From an uncultured Clostridia bacterium (GTDB taxonomy: Bacteria; Bacillota; Clostridia; Oscillospirales; Acutalibacteraceae), in contig CANRZD010000004.1 in the NCBI GenBank assembly GCA_947644325.1, positions 1-51,967 of the forward strand: DNA of 51,967 nt, written 5' to 3'. Position 1 is the stretch's first letter. Every line of letters starts with the position of its first letter. Of the stretch, positions 38,039 to 46,565 are shown one piece after another. The notes beneath the pieces were generated by a model. The model had not been told where the DNA came from. It saw only the letters and a program-made list of their open reading frames with translations, and ran no database searches. Made by a program: the position numbers and the translations under genes.

Positions 38039-39364
38039 CTACGGTGTGCGTGTGAAGACAGCGGCGAAAAAGCCGTCGGACCCCCCGGAGAAGGGCAGCA
38101 GGGTCAGCATGTGCCCGGGCTCGGCAAAGGGCCGGGCAAGGCCCGGGGCCTCTATGGGAGAGGGGGAAAACTCCGGGTGGCGGGCAAGGAAGCTCTCGGC
38201 CACCTGGCTGTTCTCGGCGGGGTTCAAGGTGCAGGTGGAGTAGACCAGCCGCCCCCCCGGCGCCACGGCCCCGGCGGCCTTTTCCAAAATCGCCAGCTGC
38301 AGGGCCGGCAGCTCCTTGACGCCCGCAAGGCTCTTATAGCGTATCTCCGGCTTGCGGCGGATGACCCCGAAGCCCGAGCAGGGCACGTCGCACAGAACCC
38401 GGTGAAAGGCCGGGAAGCCCCCAAAGCCCGTCAAAGCGTCGTGGGGCCGGGCGTCGATGTTCGAAAGCCCCAGGCGCTCCCTCCCCTTTTCTATGAGCCC
38501 CACCCGGCTCTCGTACAGGTCCAGGGCATAGACGCGGCCCGCCGCCCCCACCTCCTGGGCCAGGGTGAAGCTTTTCCCCCCAGGCGCCGCGCAGCAGTCG
38601 CAGACCGTCTCCCCGGGCCGGGCCCCCAGCAGGCGGCACACCCACTGGGCCGATAAGTCCTGCACGTGAAACCGCCCCTCCTTAAAGGCCCTAAGCCCCG
38701 TGGGCGAGCCCTCCATGGTAAGCTTCGCGGCCCCGGCCAGCTCCGGCAGAAGCTCGCAGCCCACGCCCTCTTTTTCCAGCTCTTCTTTCAAGGCCCCGGG
38801 GGTGGTCCTTTCGGTGTTCACCCGGATATAGAGCCCGGCTTTTTTAAGGGACGCCTCCAATATTTTTTCCGTGACCCCCCGCCCGTATGCGGCCATCCAC
38901 AGGCGGATCAGGAGCTCCGGCACAGAATACCGCACCGCCCAGGCCCGGGGGGAGTCCCCCTGGGGCAGGGAGAGGGCCGGCTTCTTCCGCAGAAGCGCCC
39001 TGAGCACCCCGTTTACAAAGCCGGAGAGCTTCCCCTTGCCAAGGGCCTTCAGACACTCCACCGTCTCGTTTACGGCGGCGCTTTCGGGCACGCGGTCCAT
39101 GTAGAAGATCTGGTAGGCCCCGCAGCGCAGGGCCTCGAGGGCTATGGGGTCCGGGCGCTTTTTGGGGTCCCGCAGGCACCGGGCGATGTAGTAGTCCAAG
39201 GTCAGCCGCCGCTCCAGCACGCCGTAAAAGAGGGCGGAGGCCAGGGCCCTGTCCCGGGGCCCCAGGCCCTTTAGGGCCTTATCCAGCACCAGGTTCGAAT
39301 AGCCCGCGTCCTCCTCCACCTTCAAAAGGGCCTGCAGGGCCGCGGTACGGGCGGGGTCAGCCAT
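38039..39364 (-). CDS. rsmB: 16S rRNA m5C967 methyltransferase RsmB
   Basis: A 441-residue enzyme. The N-terminal NusB-like RNA-binding domain (AALQALLKVEEDAGYSNLVL) is followed by the SAM-binding VCDCCAAPGGKSFTLAQ, RVLCDVPCSGFGVIRRKPEI with the catalytic Cys pair PCSG, and LVYSTCTLNPAENSQV. It is immediately downstream of fmt (19-base gap). Confidence 0.93.
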   Translation of the reverse strand: MADPARTAALQALLKVEEDAGYSNLVLDKALKGLGPRDRALASALFYGVLERRLTLDYYIARCLRDPKKRPDPIALEALRCGAYQIFYMDRVPESAAVNETVECLKALGKGKLSGFVNGVLRALLRKKPALSLPQGDSPRAWAVRYSVPELLIRLWMAAYGRGVTEKILEASLKKAGLYIRVNTERTTPGALKEELEKEGVGCELLPELAGAAKLTMEGSPTGLRAFKEGRFHVQDLSAQWVCRLLGARPGETVCDCCAAPGGKSFTLAQEVGAAGRVYALDLYESRVGLIEKGRERLGLSNIDARPHDALTGFGGFPAFHRVLCDVPCSGFGVIRRKPEIRYKSLAGVKELPALQLAILEKAAGAVAPGGRLVYSTCTLNPAENSQVAESFLARHPEFSPSPIEAPGLARPFAEPGHMLTLLPFSGGSDGFFAAVFTRTP

Positions 39365-39383
39365 GAGATGCCTGCCTTTCCGG

Positions 39384-40286
39384 TCACCCCAGGGGGTGGC
39401 CTAAGAGATAGTTTTTCCCGGTCATGCGCTTGCCCTCGGGGCTTTGCAGCCCGGTGACGCGCAGGGCCCCCTGCCCGCAGAAGATCACGAGCTCCCCCTC
39501 TATGCAGCAGGCCGTGCCGGGCTCTCCTTCCCCTTCTGTGACCTGGGAGGAGAGCAGCTTGAGCCTGCGCCCGTTCACATGGCACACCGCCCCGGGCCAG
39601 GGGGTGAGGCCCCGTATCCAGTCGTGGACTTCCCCGGCCGGGCAGCTCCAGTCGATCTGGGACATTTCCTTTTTGAGCATGGGGGCCAGGGTGGCCTCCG
39701 CCTCGTTCTGGGGCTGGGGGGTAAGCTCCCCCTTTTTGAGCCCCTCTAGGGTCTCAATGAGAAGCTCTGCCCCCATGTCCTTCAGCCGGTCAAAGAGCTC
39801 CCCCGCCGTCTCCTCCGGGCCTATGGGCGTCTCCCGGCACAGGAGGATGTCCCCGGTGTCCATGCCCGCGTTCATGAACATGGTGGTGACCCCCGTCATC
39901 TTCTCGCCCTTTAACACCGCCCACTGGATGGGCGCGGCCCCCCGGTACTTGGGCAGCAGGGACCCGTGGACGTTTACGCAGCCCAGCCTTGGCATATCCA
40001 GCACCGCCTGGGGCAGTATCTTCCCGTAGGCCACCACTACGATCACATCGGCCCCCAGCCGGGCGATCTCCCCCTGGACGCCCTCGTCCTTCAGGGTGGC
40101 GGGCTGGAAGACGGGCAGGCCCCTTTCCAGGGCCAGCTCCTTTACCGGGGAGGGCGTGAGCCTGTGGCCCCGGCCCCGGGGCTTGTCGGGCTGGGTGAAG
40201 ACGGCGCAGACCTCATGGCCCTCCTCCAGCAGGGATAAAAGGGACGGCACGGCGAAATCCGGCGTACCCATAAAGATGACGCGCAT
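39384..40286 (-). CDS. fmt: Methionyl-tRNA formyltransferase
   Basis: A 300-residue enzyme that formylates initiator Met-tRNA with 10-formyl-THF. Start MRVIFMGTPDFAVPSL; catalytic region CVNVHGSLLPKYRGAAPIQW and MNAGMDTGDILL with the Asn, His and Asp triad; C-terminal tRNA domain VHDWIRGLTPWPGAVC. It follows def by 4 bases, the usual partner pair. It is slightly short relative to the E. coli enzyme. Confidence 0.95.
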   Translation of the reverse strand: MRVIFMGTPDFAVPSLLSLLEEGHEVCAVFTQPDKPRGRGHRLTPSPVKELALERGLPVFQPATLKDEGVQGEIARLGADVIVVVAYGKILPQAVLDMPRLGCVNVHGSLLPKYRGAAPIQWAVLKGEKMTGVTTMFMNAGMDTGDILLCRETPIGPEETAGELFDRLKDMGAELLIETLEGLKKGELTPQPQNEAEATLAPMLKKEMSQIDWSCPAGEVHDWIRGLTPWPGAVCHVNGRRLKLLSSQVTEGEGEPGTACCIEGELVIFCGQGALRVTGLQSPEGKRMTGKNYLLGHPLG

Positions 40287-40290
40287 AGGC

Positions 40291-40782
40291 TTATCCCTCC
40301 TTATAAGAGCCGCTTTCCAGCTCCTCCTGGGTGAGCATCCGCTGAGCCTTCGAGAGGAAAACGACCCCGTGCAGGTGGTCGATCTCGTGGCAGAAGCAGC
40401 GGGCGGTCAGGTCCTCGCCGGTGCGCTCAAACCAGTTGCCGAACCGGTCCTGGGCCCGCACGGTGACCTTCGTGGGGCGCTCCACCAGGGCCCACTGGTC
40501 CGGGAAGGAAAGGCAGCCCTCGGCGTCCGCCTGGGCCCCTTGTGCTGAAAGGATCTCGGGGTTTATGAGCTCCAGGGGCTCCTCCCCCTCTACGGCGTCG
40601 ATAATGCAGATCTGCCGCAGCACGCCCACCTGGGGCGCCGCCAGGCCCGCGCCCTCGGCGGCCTTCAGGGTCTCCTTCATGTCGTCGATGAGCGTGTGGA
40701 GCCGGGCGTCGAAGCGCTCTACCTTGCGGCAGGGCTTTGTGAGTATCTCGTCTTCTTCTGTCACGATGTTTCGGATTGCCAT
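40291..40782 (-). CDS. def: Peptide deformylase
   Basis: A 163-residue iron/zinc enzyme that removes the formyl group from new proteins. The three motifs are GLAAPQVG, EGCLSFP and CHEIDHLHG (usually QHEIDH; the Gln is Cys here, next to the metal-binding His). The frame is open 51 codons upstream into priA, but the ATG at 40782 has AAAGGAC upstream and gives the normal MAIRNIVTEEDEIL start. Confidence 0.93.
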   Translation of the reverse strand: MAIRNIVTEEDEILTKPCRKVERFDARLHTLIDDMKETLKAAEGAGLAAPQVGVLRQICIIDAVEGEEPLELINPEILSAQGAQADAEGCLSFPDQWALVERPTKVTVRAQDRFGNWFERTGEDLTARCFCHEIDHLHGVVFLSKAQRMLTQEELESGSYKEG

Positions 40783-40814
40783 GGGGTCTTCTGTCCTTTC
40801 TATGATGGGTTCTT

Positions 40815-43250
40815 CTACAGGATGGCGGTGGGGTCCGGGTCGGGGCAAAGGGATACGGCGCGGAATTCCCGCAGCCCCCCGAAGGCCGTAAGGGCCCGGG
40901 CGGTGAGCTCCCTGAGGCCGGGGCTCTGGCGGCACTTTACGATGACCTTGTACCGGTACCGGCCCCCCACCCGTGCCACCGCCGCCGGGGAGGGCCGCAG
41001 CACCCGCAGGGGCAGGGCGGGGTATTCTTTGGCCGCAAGCTCTGTGAAAAGCTTAAGGAAACGCCCGGCGGCCTCCCGCGTCAGGTCCTCCCGCTCCCCC
41101 ACAAAGCCTATGACCAGCAAGTCGGAAAAGGGCGGGTAGAGAAGGGCCTTGCGGTAGAGGAGCTCCCGCCTGAGAAAGCCGAAATAGTCCTGCTCTTTGG
41201 CAAGGTGCAGAACGGGGTTTTCCGGCATGTACGTCTGCACGATGGCCCGGCCCGGGTACTTGCCCCGGCCCGCCCGGCCCACCACCTGGGTCAAAAGGTC
41301 AAAGGTGCGCTCGGCGCTGCGAAAGTCGTCGCTGTATAAAGACTGGTCGGCCGAGAGCACCCCTACCAGGGTCACGTTCTCAAAGTCCAGGCCCTTTGCC
41401 ACCATCTGGGTGCCCACCATCACCTGGTAGTCCCCCCGGGCAAACTCCTCCAAACGGCGCTCCTGGGCGTAGCGGGCGGCCACGGTGTCCGTGTCCAACC
41501 GCAGGATGCGGGCCTCTGGCAGCAAGCCCGCCAGCTGTTCCTCCGCCCTCTGGGTGCCCGAGCCCCCGTAACGCAGGCCCTCCTTGCCGCAGGAGGGGCA
41601 GGCCCGGGGCATGGGCACGGAGTACCCGCAGTAGTGGCACATGAGACGGCCGTTGGCGCTGTGGAAGGTAAGGGAGATGCTGCAGTGGGGGCACTTTATC
41701 ACCTCGTGGCAGGAGGGGCAGGACACGAAGGTGTGATACCCCCGGCGGTTTAAGAGCACGATGGACTGCCTGCCCGCTTCAAAATTCTCCCGCAAAGCCC
41801 CCGCCAAAGTGGGCCCGATGGCCGTATCGGCCCCGGGCAGGGCCTCCCCGTTCATGTCCACCAGCTCCACCTTCGGTATCCGCGCCGCCCCGAAGCGGCC
41901 GTCCAGTGCAAAGAAGCCGTACCTGCCGCGTCTAGCCAGGTAGCAGGCCTCTACCGAAGGGGTGGCCGAGGCCAGCAGGCAGAGCCCGTGGTTCTGCCCG
42001 CAGCGGCAGCGGGCCACCTCCCGGGCGTCAAAACGGGGGGAGGCCTCCGACTTATAGGCCGGCTCCTGCTCCTCGTCCACGACGATGAGCCCCAGGTCCT
42101 TTACCGGCGCGAACACCGCCGACCGGGTGCCCACCACCACCCGGGCCTCCCCCCGGCGGATGCGCTTCCATTCGTCCATGCGCTCCCCCAGGGAGAGGCC
42201 GCTGTGCAGAAGGGCCGCCTGCCCGCCGAAATGCCCCCTGAGCTTCCCCAGGGCCTGGGCTGTCAGGGAGATTTCCGGCACCAGCACGATGGCCCCCCGG
42301 CCCTCCTTTACCACCTGGCGGATGAGCTCCAGGTACACGGCGGTCTTGCCGCTGCCGGTGACGCCGTAGAGCAGGGCGCACCTCTGCCCCTGCCGGTAGG
42401 CCGTCAGAAGCCCCGAAAGGGCCTTCTGCTGGCCCTGGGAGAGTTCCTCCGGCGGGGGCGGGGGCTCCTCCCCGGGGGGCTGGGGCCGCCGGTAGACTTC
42501 ATACTCGAAGACCTCCGCGGCGCCCTTCTGGGCCAGGGCCTTTACCACGGCGGGGGAAGCCCCCGTGAAGTAGCACAGCTCCTTAACCGAAGCCTCCCCC
42601 ACGTCCTCCAGCACCCGGTACACATCCCGCTGGCGGGGCGTCAGCTTCCCCCCAAAGTCCGGGATGAGCCGCACCATTTTGGCAACGTTATCCTTCATGC
42701 GGCTCATGGCAAGGTTCACCCGGCACAGGGCCCCTTTGTCCAGCAGGGCCTTAAAATCCGGGCAGCTTTCGGTGATGCCGAAGTCCTTCTGCAGCTTCTC
42801 GAAGGCCACCGCCCGGCCCGCCTTCTGCACCGCCTGCAGCACCTGCCAGGAAAGGTCCGTGTAAAGTTCCCGGTCAAAGTCCTTGAAATCCGGGGCCAGC
42901 ACGTAGCTGTTTTGCAGACGCATCTGCAGCCCCGCAGGTATCATGAGCTTCACCGCCTCAAAAAGCGTGCAGAAGGTGCGCTCCTTGAGCCAAAGGGCCA
43001 GCTCCAAAAGCTCCGGGGACAAAAGCGGCTCCTTGTCAAGCACCCGGTCAATGGGCTTTAAGCCCTCCGCCTCCTCCCCGCCTATAGCGAAGATCATCCC
43101 CACCCGCCGGCCGCTGCCCGTGCCGAAGGGCACCAGCACCCGGGCCCCGGGCACGGCGCTCTCCGAAAGGGCCTCTGGGGCGGTGTAGGTGTAGAGCCTG
43201 TCAAAGTGGTAGGCGGCCTTTTCCACCGCCACCTGCAGAAGAAGGCTCAT
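40815..43250 (-). CDS. priA: Primosomal protein N' (replication restart helicase PriA)
   Basis: An 811-residue helicase. N-terminal DNA-binding parts (SLLLQVAVEKAAYHFDRLYT; PGARVLVPFGTGSGRRVGMI) precede Walker A YGVTGSGKTAVYLELI, motif II VDEEQEPAYKSE (DEEH in E. coli, Gln here), and the zinc-binding strand CPSCHEVIKCPHC with CHYCGYSVPMPRACPSCG. GRAGRGKYPGRAIVQTYMPE is motif VI region. It reloads the replisome at stalled forks. Its ATG overlaps the rpoZ stop. In B. subtilis coaBC lies between rpoZ and priA; that gene is not present here. Confidence 0.95.
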   Translation of the reverse strand: MSLLLQVAVEKAAYHFDRLYTYTAPEALSESAVPGARVLVPFGTGSGRRVGMIFAIGGEEAEGLKPIDRVLDKEPLLSPELLELALWLKERTFCTLFEAVKLMIPAGLQMRLQNSYVLAPDFKDFDRELYTDLSWQVLQAVQKAGRAVAFEKLQKDFGITESCPDFKALLDKGALCRVNLAMSRMKDNVAKMVRLIPDFGGKLTPRQRDVYRVLEDVGEASVKELCYFTGASPAVVKALAQKGAAEVFEYEVYRRPQPPGEEPPPPPEELSQGQQKALSGLLTAYRQGQRCALLYGVTGSGKTAVYLELIRQVVKEGRGAIVLVPEISLTAQALGKLRGHFGGQAALLHSGLSLGERMDEWKRIRRGEARVVVGTRSAVFAPVKDLGLIVVDEEQEPAYKSEASPRFDAREVARCRCGQNHGLCLLASATPSVEACYLARRGRYGFFALDGRFGAARIPKVELVDMNGEALPGADTAIGPTLAGALRENFEAGRQSIVLLNRRGYHTFVSCPSCHEVIKCPHCSISLTFHSANGRLMCHYCGYSVPMPRACPSCGKEGLRYGGSGTQRAEEQLAGLLPEARILRLDTDTVAARYAQERRLEEFARGDYQVMVGTQMVAKGLDFENVTLVGVLSADQSLYSDDFRSAERTFDLLTQVVGRAGRGKYPGRAIVQTYMPENPVLHLAKEQDYFGFLRRELLYRKALLYPPFSDLLVIGFVGEREDLTREAAGRFLKLFTELAAKEYPALPLRVLRPSPAAVARVGGRYRYKVIVKCRQSPGLRELTARALTAFGGLREFRAVSLCPDPDPTAIL

Positions 43251-43453
43251 TCCTCGAAGCTGTCGGGCTCGATGATATGGTACTTATCCTGCACGAAGTC
43301 CTGCACGGCCAGGTCCACCGGCTTATCCGAGAGCATGGTCCCGTCCCGGTCGGCCTTCTCGGCGATCTCCCGGGCCCGCTTGGCCACGGCAATCACCAGG
43401 GAATAGGCGCTGGTGTGGGGGGTGGTGATGATGTTGGCGCTGGGTTTAAGCAT
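43247..43453 (-). CDS. rpoZ: RNA polymerase omega subunit
   Basis: A 68-residue protein, MLKPSANIITTPHTSAYSLV then VIAVAKRAREIAEKA, the conserved RpoZ helix pattern that clamps the beta' C-terminus. DKPVDLAVQDFVQDKYHIIE is a short C-terminal extension. It overlaps gmk by 8 bases and priA by 4, in the usual gmk-rpoZ-priA order. Confidence 0.9.
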   Translation of the reverse strand: MLKPSANIITTPHTSAYSLVIAVAKRAREIAEKADRDGTMLSDKPVDLAVQDFVQDKYHIIEPDSFEE

Positions 43454-44063
43454 GGGCGTTCATCCTTTCTGTAAAGTCGCGGTTTCTGCTGTATTTCCTC
43501 TTTTCCGCCCGCAGTATGGCCTGTATGTCCTCCACGGCGTCCTCCAGGCGGTCGTTATACACAATATAGTCGTATTCTGCGGCGTGGGGTATCTCGCCCC
43601 TGGCCGTCTCCAGGCGCTTTCGCACCAGGGCGTCCTCTTCGGTGCCCCGGCCCCGCAGGCGCTTTTCCAGCACCTCCATAGAGGGCGGCAGGATGAAGAC
43701 GGACACGCAGTCCGGGCACAGGGATTTAATTTGCTTGCCCCCCTGCACCTCTATCTCCAACACCACGTCCCGGCCTTCCGTGAGCCACTTTTCCACCGGG
43801 GCCCGGGGCGTGCCGTAGTAATTGCCCACATACTGGGCGTGCTCCAGCATCCGGCCCCCGGCAATCATGTCCTCGAATTCCTCCCGGCTCACAAAATAGT
43901 ACTGCTCCCCGTGGACCTCCCCGGGCCGGGGGGCCCGGGTGGTGGCCGATACGGAAAGCCGCAGGTTCTCCTCCTGGGCCAGAAGCTCCTTCATCACCGT
44001 GCCCTTGCCACCCCCCGAAGGGGCCGACAGCACCAGGAGCAGCCCTCTCTGTTTTCCTTCCAT
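43446..44063 (-). CDS. gmk: Guanylate kinase
   Basis: A 205-residue enzyme phosphorylating GMP to GDP. P-loop SAPSGGGKGTVMKEL, SVSATTRAPRPGEVHGEQYY for GMP binding, and FILPPSMEVLEKRLRGRGTE for the lid. It follows remA by 21 bases. The first Gly of the usual GPSG loop is Ala, a common variant. Confidence 0.95.
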   Translation of the reverse strand: MEGKQRGLLLVLSAPSGGGKGTVMKELLAQEENLRLSVSATTRAPRPGEVHGEQYYFVSREEFEDMIAGGRMLEHAQYVGNYYGTPRAPVEKWLTEGRDVVLEIEVQGGKQIKSLCPDCVSVFILPPSMEVLEKRLRGRGTEEDALVRKRLETARGEIPHAAEYDYIVYNDRLEDAVEDIQAILRAEKRKYSRNRDFTERMNAHA

Positions 44064-44084
44064 CCTGTCCTTCCTCCTGCCTTT

Positions 44085-44351
44085 TTACGATTCTTCCTCC
44101 GGGGCGGGCCCATCGTCCCTGCCGCCGAAGCGGGAGCTGATGGTCTCCGGCAGAAGCGCCGACAGCACCAGGGCCCCCGTGTCCAGAATGAGCACGGCCT
44201 TTGTGCGCCGCCCGAAGGTGGCGTCGATGGCGTCCCGGTTCTCCTTGGCCTCCTGCACCATGCGCTTGATGGGGGCCGACTCGGGGCTGACCACCGCCAC
44301 CACCCGCTCGGCCGAGACCATGTTGCCAAAGCCGATATTGATAAGCTTCAT
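44085..44351 (-). CDS. remA: RemA-like extracellular-matrix regulator (DUF370)
   Basis: An 88-residue protein, [20 protein letters not shown], then [20 protein letters not shown] and [20 protein letters not shown]. RemA is a DNA-binding regulator of biofilm and osmoprotection genes in Bacillus, and DUF370 proteins are widespread next to gmk in Firmicutes. GGAGGG precedes the ATG. Its targets in this organism are unknown. Confidence 0.88.
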   Translation of the reverse strand: MKLINIGFGNMVSAERVVAVVSPESAPIKRMVQEAKENRDAIDATFGRRTKAVLILDTGALVLSALLPETISSRFGGRDDGPAPEEES

Positions 44352-44366
44352 GGGCCCTCCCTCCGG

Positions 44367-45245
44367 TCACTCCACGTTCTGCACCTGTTCCCGTATCTTC
44401 TCTATCTCCGACTTGATATCCACTACCAAGTGCGCGATCTCCGGGTTCACGGACTTGGAGCCGATGGTGTTTACCTCCCGGTTCATCTCCTGCACCAGGA
44501 AGTCGATCTTCCGCCCGGTGGGGCCCTGGGCCGCCAAAAGGCCCTCCAGCTGGCCGAAGTGGCTGCGCATGCGCACGGTCTCCTCGTCTATGGCCACTTT
44601 ATCGGCAAAGACCGCCACTTCCGTGAGCACCCGCTGCTCGTCAAAGCGGCTGTCCCCCAGAAGCTCCTGGATGCGCCCCTGCAGGCGCTCCTGATAAAGG
44701 CGCACCGTCTCGGGGCTGCGCTTTTCGATCTCTTCCAGAAGGCCCAGTATCACCCCGGCCTTTTCCCGGATGTCCTGCTCCAGCCGCTTCCCCTCCGTTT
44801 CCCGCATCTGCAAGAGGGAGGAGACCGCCGGCTCCGCCACCATGCGCACCGCCTGCCACAGGGCCTCCTCGTCCTCCGGGGCCTTGCGCACAGAGAAGAT
44901 GTCCGAGTACCGGGAAAGAAGCGCCAAATCTACCTGGCCCGGGAGCTCGTAGCGCTCCTTTACCTCCCGCAAAGCCTCATAGTAGGCCCCGGCCAGGGCG
45001 TGGTTTACTTCCACGATGGCGCCCGCGCCCTCCACGTTCTCCACCTGCAGGAACACGTCGAACTTCCCCCTGGACACCTTCTCCTGCAGGTACGCCTTCA
45101 GGCGCTCCTCCAGGAAGAGGCAGCCCCGGGTGATGCGGGCGCTGCACTCGAAATACTTATGGTTCACGCTCTTTACCTCGAACACAATGTGCCGCCCGCT
45201 GACGATGTCCTCATTGCGCCCGTAGCCCGTCATACTTTTCAGCAT
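44367..45245 (-). CDS. yicC: YicC-family protein (YloC type), putative endoribonuclease
   Basis: A 292-residue protein with the family opening MLKSMTGYGRNEDI and the C-terminal DUF1732-type segment GRKIDFLVQEMNREVNTIGS then KSVNPEIAHLVVDIKSEIEK. YicC proteins act on RNA in E. coli and Bacillus. The ribosome site (GGTTTTGGG) is weak for this genome. It is the first gene of the long housekeeping operon. Confidence 0.9.
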   Translation of the reverse strand: MLKSMTGYGRNEDIVSGRHIVFEVKSVNHKYFECSARITRGCLFLEERLKAYLQEKVSRGKFDVFLQVENVEGAGAIVEVNHALAGAYYEALREVKERYELPGQVDLALLSRYSDIFSVRKAPEDEEALWQAVRMVAEPAVSSLLQMRETEGKRLEQDIREKAGVILGLLEEIEKRSPETVRLYQERLQGRIQELLGDSRFDEQRVLTEVAVFADKVAIDEETVRMRSHFGQLEGLLAAQGPTGRKIDFLVQEMNREVNTIGSKSVNPEIAHLVVDIKSEIEKIREQVQNVE

Positions 45246-45333
45246 CCCAAAACCAACCCTGTCTTAAACAGCCCACGCCGTCTTTATTTTTCTTCCGGCG
45301 GGGCACAGCCCGCCATGATAAACTACCTTTAAG

Positions 45334-45362
45334 ATTTTACCATTTTCCCCCTTTCAATGCAA
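45334..45362 (-). promoter_or_regulatory. Sigma-A-type promoter of the yicC-to-thiN operon
   Basis: On the minus strand TTGCAT (45362-45357), 17 bases, TAAAAT (45339-45334). The leader of about 80 bases holds a GGCGGG/CCCGCC hairpin before yicC. Confidence 0.65.
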
Positions 45363-45392
45363 CCGCTTTTGCCTACTTTCATAGATTCTTCA

Positions 45393-45424
45393 TAAAAAAG
45401 CGGCCCCCACACAGGCAGCCGCTG
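45393..45424 (-). terminator. Terminator of the M50-scpA-to-GNAT operon
   Basis: The minus strand shows AGCGGC and GCCGCT arms (with an inner GCC/GGG pairing) followed directly by TTTTTTATG, 13 bases after the GNAT-like gene stop. It separates two long minus-strand operons. Confidence 0.82.
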
Positions 45425-45436
45425 GCGTTTTTCCCG

Positions 45437-45823
45437 CTATTCGTATTTGACGATAAGGCTCATGGGCCCGAAGGCGTGCTCCCCGTCCATCTCAAAGCCC
45501 CTGGCCTTAAAGAACCCGAAGAAATCCGGGAAGGCCGTTTCTATGGCCTGCGCCCCGAAGGTCTCCCCGTAAGAGGCCGCCGAGCGCAGCAGCGTGTCCA
45601 GGATAAACACCTGCTCCCCCTGGGGCTTCTCCCCGGGGTCGTATCCCGCCGCTTCCAGCTTCAATATACGCAGGGTCTCCCCCCGTAGCTCCACCGCCGC
45701 GAAGCCCAGCTCCTCCCCCCGGTCCTTCATGCATAAGACCCGGGGTGCGCCGCCGCCCAAATCAAGGCCCGAAAGCCGCTCCTTTTCCCTCTCCCTGTCC
45801 TCCATAGGCAATATCTCTATCAT
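45437..45823 (-). CDS. Small GNAT-like acetyltransferase
   Basis: A 128-residue protein, MIEILPMEDREREKERLSGL. The strand-helix pattern GFAAVELRGETLRILKLEA, then FILDTLLRSAASYGETFGAQ and FFGFFKARGFEMDG with FGPMSLIVKYE, matches a short GNAT fold. The substrate is unknown. The frame is open far upstream in the rluB gene, but the ATG at 45823 overlaps the rluB stop (ATGA) and gives a complete small domain. Confidence 0.65.
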   Translation of the reverse strand: MIEILPMEDREREKERLSGLDLGGGAPRVLCMKDRGEELGFAAVELRGETLRILKLEAAGYDPGEKPQGEQVFILDTLLRSAASYGETFGAQAIETAFPDFFGFFKARGFEMDGEHAFGPMSLIVKYE

Positions 45824-46563
45824 CTGCGCTTTCCTCCCTTTTTCGCTTCGGCCAGAAGGCCCTGCACTTCTTCGTGGGTCAGCTCCCGGTACCGGCCCTG
45901 CTGCAGCATACCCAGGCGCACGGGGCCCATGGCGGTGCGCCTGAGCCGGGCCACCTCCAGCCCCAAAGCCTCGCACATGCGCCGTATCTCCCGGTTGCGG
46001 CCCTCGTACAGCACCATCTCTATGACCGCCCGGCCCCGCTGCTCCTCCAGCACCTTTACTTTGGCCGGGGCGGTCATCCTGCCGTCCAGCTCGATGCCCG
46101 TGCTCAGGCGCGCCAGCTGCTCTTCGGTGACGCCCGGGCGCAGGGTGACCCGGTAGGTCTTGGCCACGTGGCCGCTGGGGTGGGCGCAGAGGTTCGCAAA
46201 CTCCCCGTCGTTTGTCAGCAGCAGAAGGCCCTCCGAGTCCTTGTCCAGCCTCCCCACCGGGTACACCCGGGCCCCCACGCCCTCCACAAGCTCCGCCACG
46301 CACCGGCGGCCCCGCTCGTCGGCCATGGTGGTCACAAAGCCCCGGGGCTTGTGCAGGGCCAGGTACACCCGCCCCTCCTTCTCCCGGGGCAGGCGCTCCC
46401 CGTCCACGGCGATCACGTCCTTCGCGGGCACGGCCCCGTCCCCCAGGCGGGTGGGCCTGCCGTTTACGGTGACGCGGCCCGCCGCGATCATCTCCTCGGC
46501 TTTCCTGCGGGAGCACACCCCCCGCTGGGCCAATATCTTCTGTATCCTGACCTTTTCCGCCAT
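45820..46563 (-). CDS. rluB: Pseudouridine synthase, RluB/RsuA family
   Basis: A 247-residue enzyme. An S4 RNA-binding domain (VRIQKILAQRGVCSRRKAEE; GRVTVNGRPTRLGDG) is followed by the catalytic block VYPVGRLDKDSEGLLLLTND with the active Asp in GRLDKDS, and RNREIRRMCEALGLEVARL. It modifies rRNA uridines near the peptidyl transferase centre or 16S rRNA. The ATG at 46563 lies 2 bases after the dacB stop. B. subtilis has rluB in the same neighbourhood (dacB-spmA-spmB-rluB); spmA and spmB are absent here. Confidence 0.9.
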   Translation of the reverse strand: MAEKVRIQKILAQRGVCSRRKAEEMIAAGRVTVNGRPTRLGDGAVPAKDVIAVDGERLPREKEGRVYLALHKPRGFVTTMADERGRRCVAELVEGVGARVYPVGRLDKDSEGLLLLTNDGEFANLCAHPSGHVAKTYRVTLRPGVTEEQLARLSTGIELDGRMTAPAKVKVLEEQRGRAVIEMVLYEGRNREIRRMCEALGLEVARLRRTAMGPVRLGMLQQGRYRELTHEEVQGLLAEAKKGGKRR

Positions 46564-46565
46564 TT

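Noticed and set aside
43413-45332. 639-residue plus-strand open frame opposite gmk, remA and yicC
   Set aside because: It covers three well-supported conserved genes on the other strand and its translation shows no domain pattern; it is a frame kept open by GC-rich codon use.
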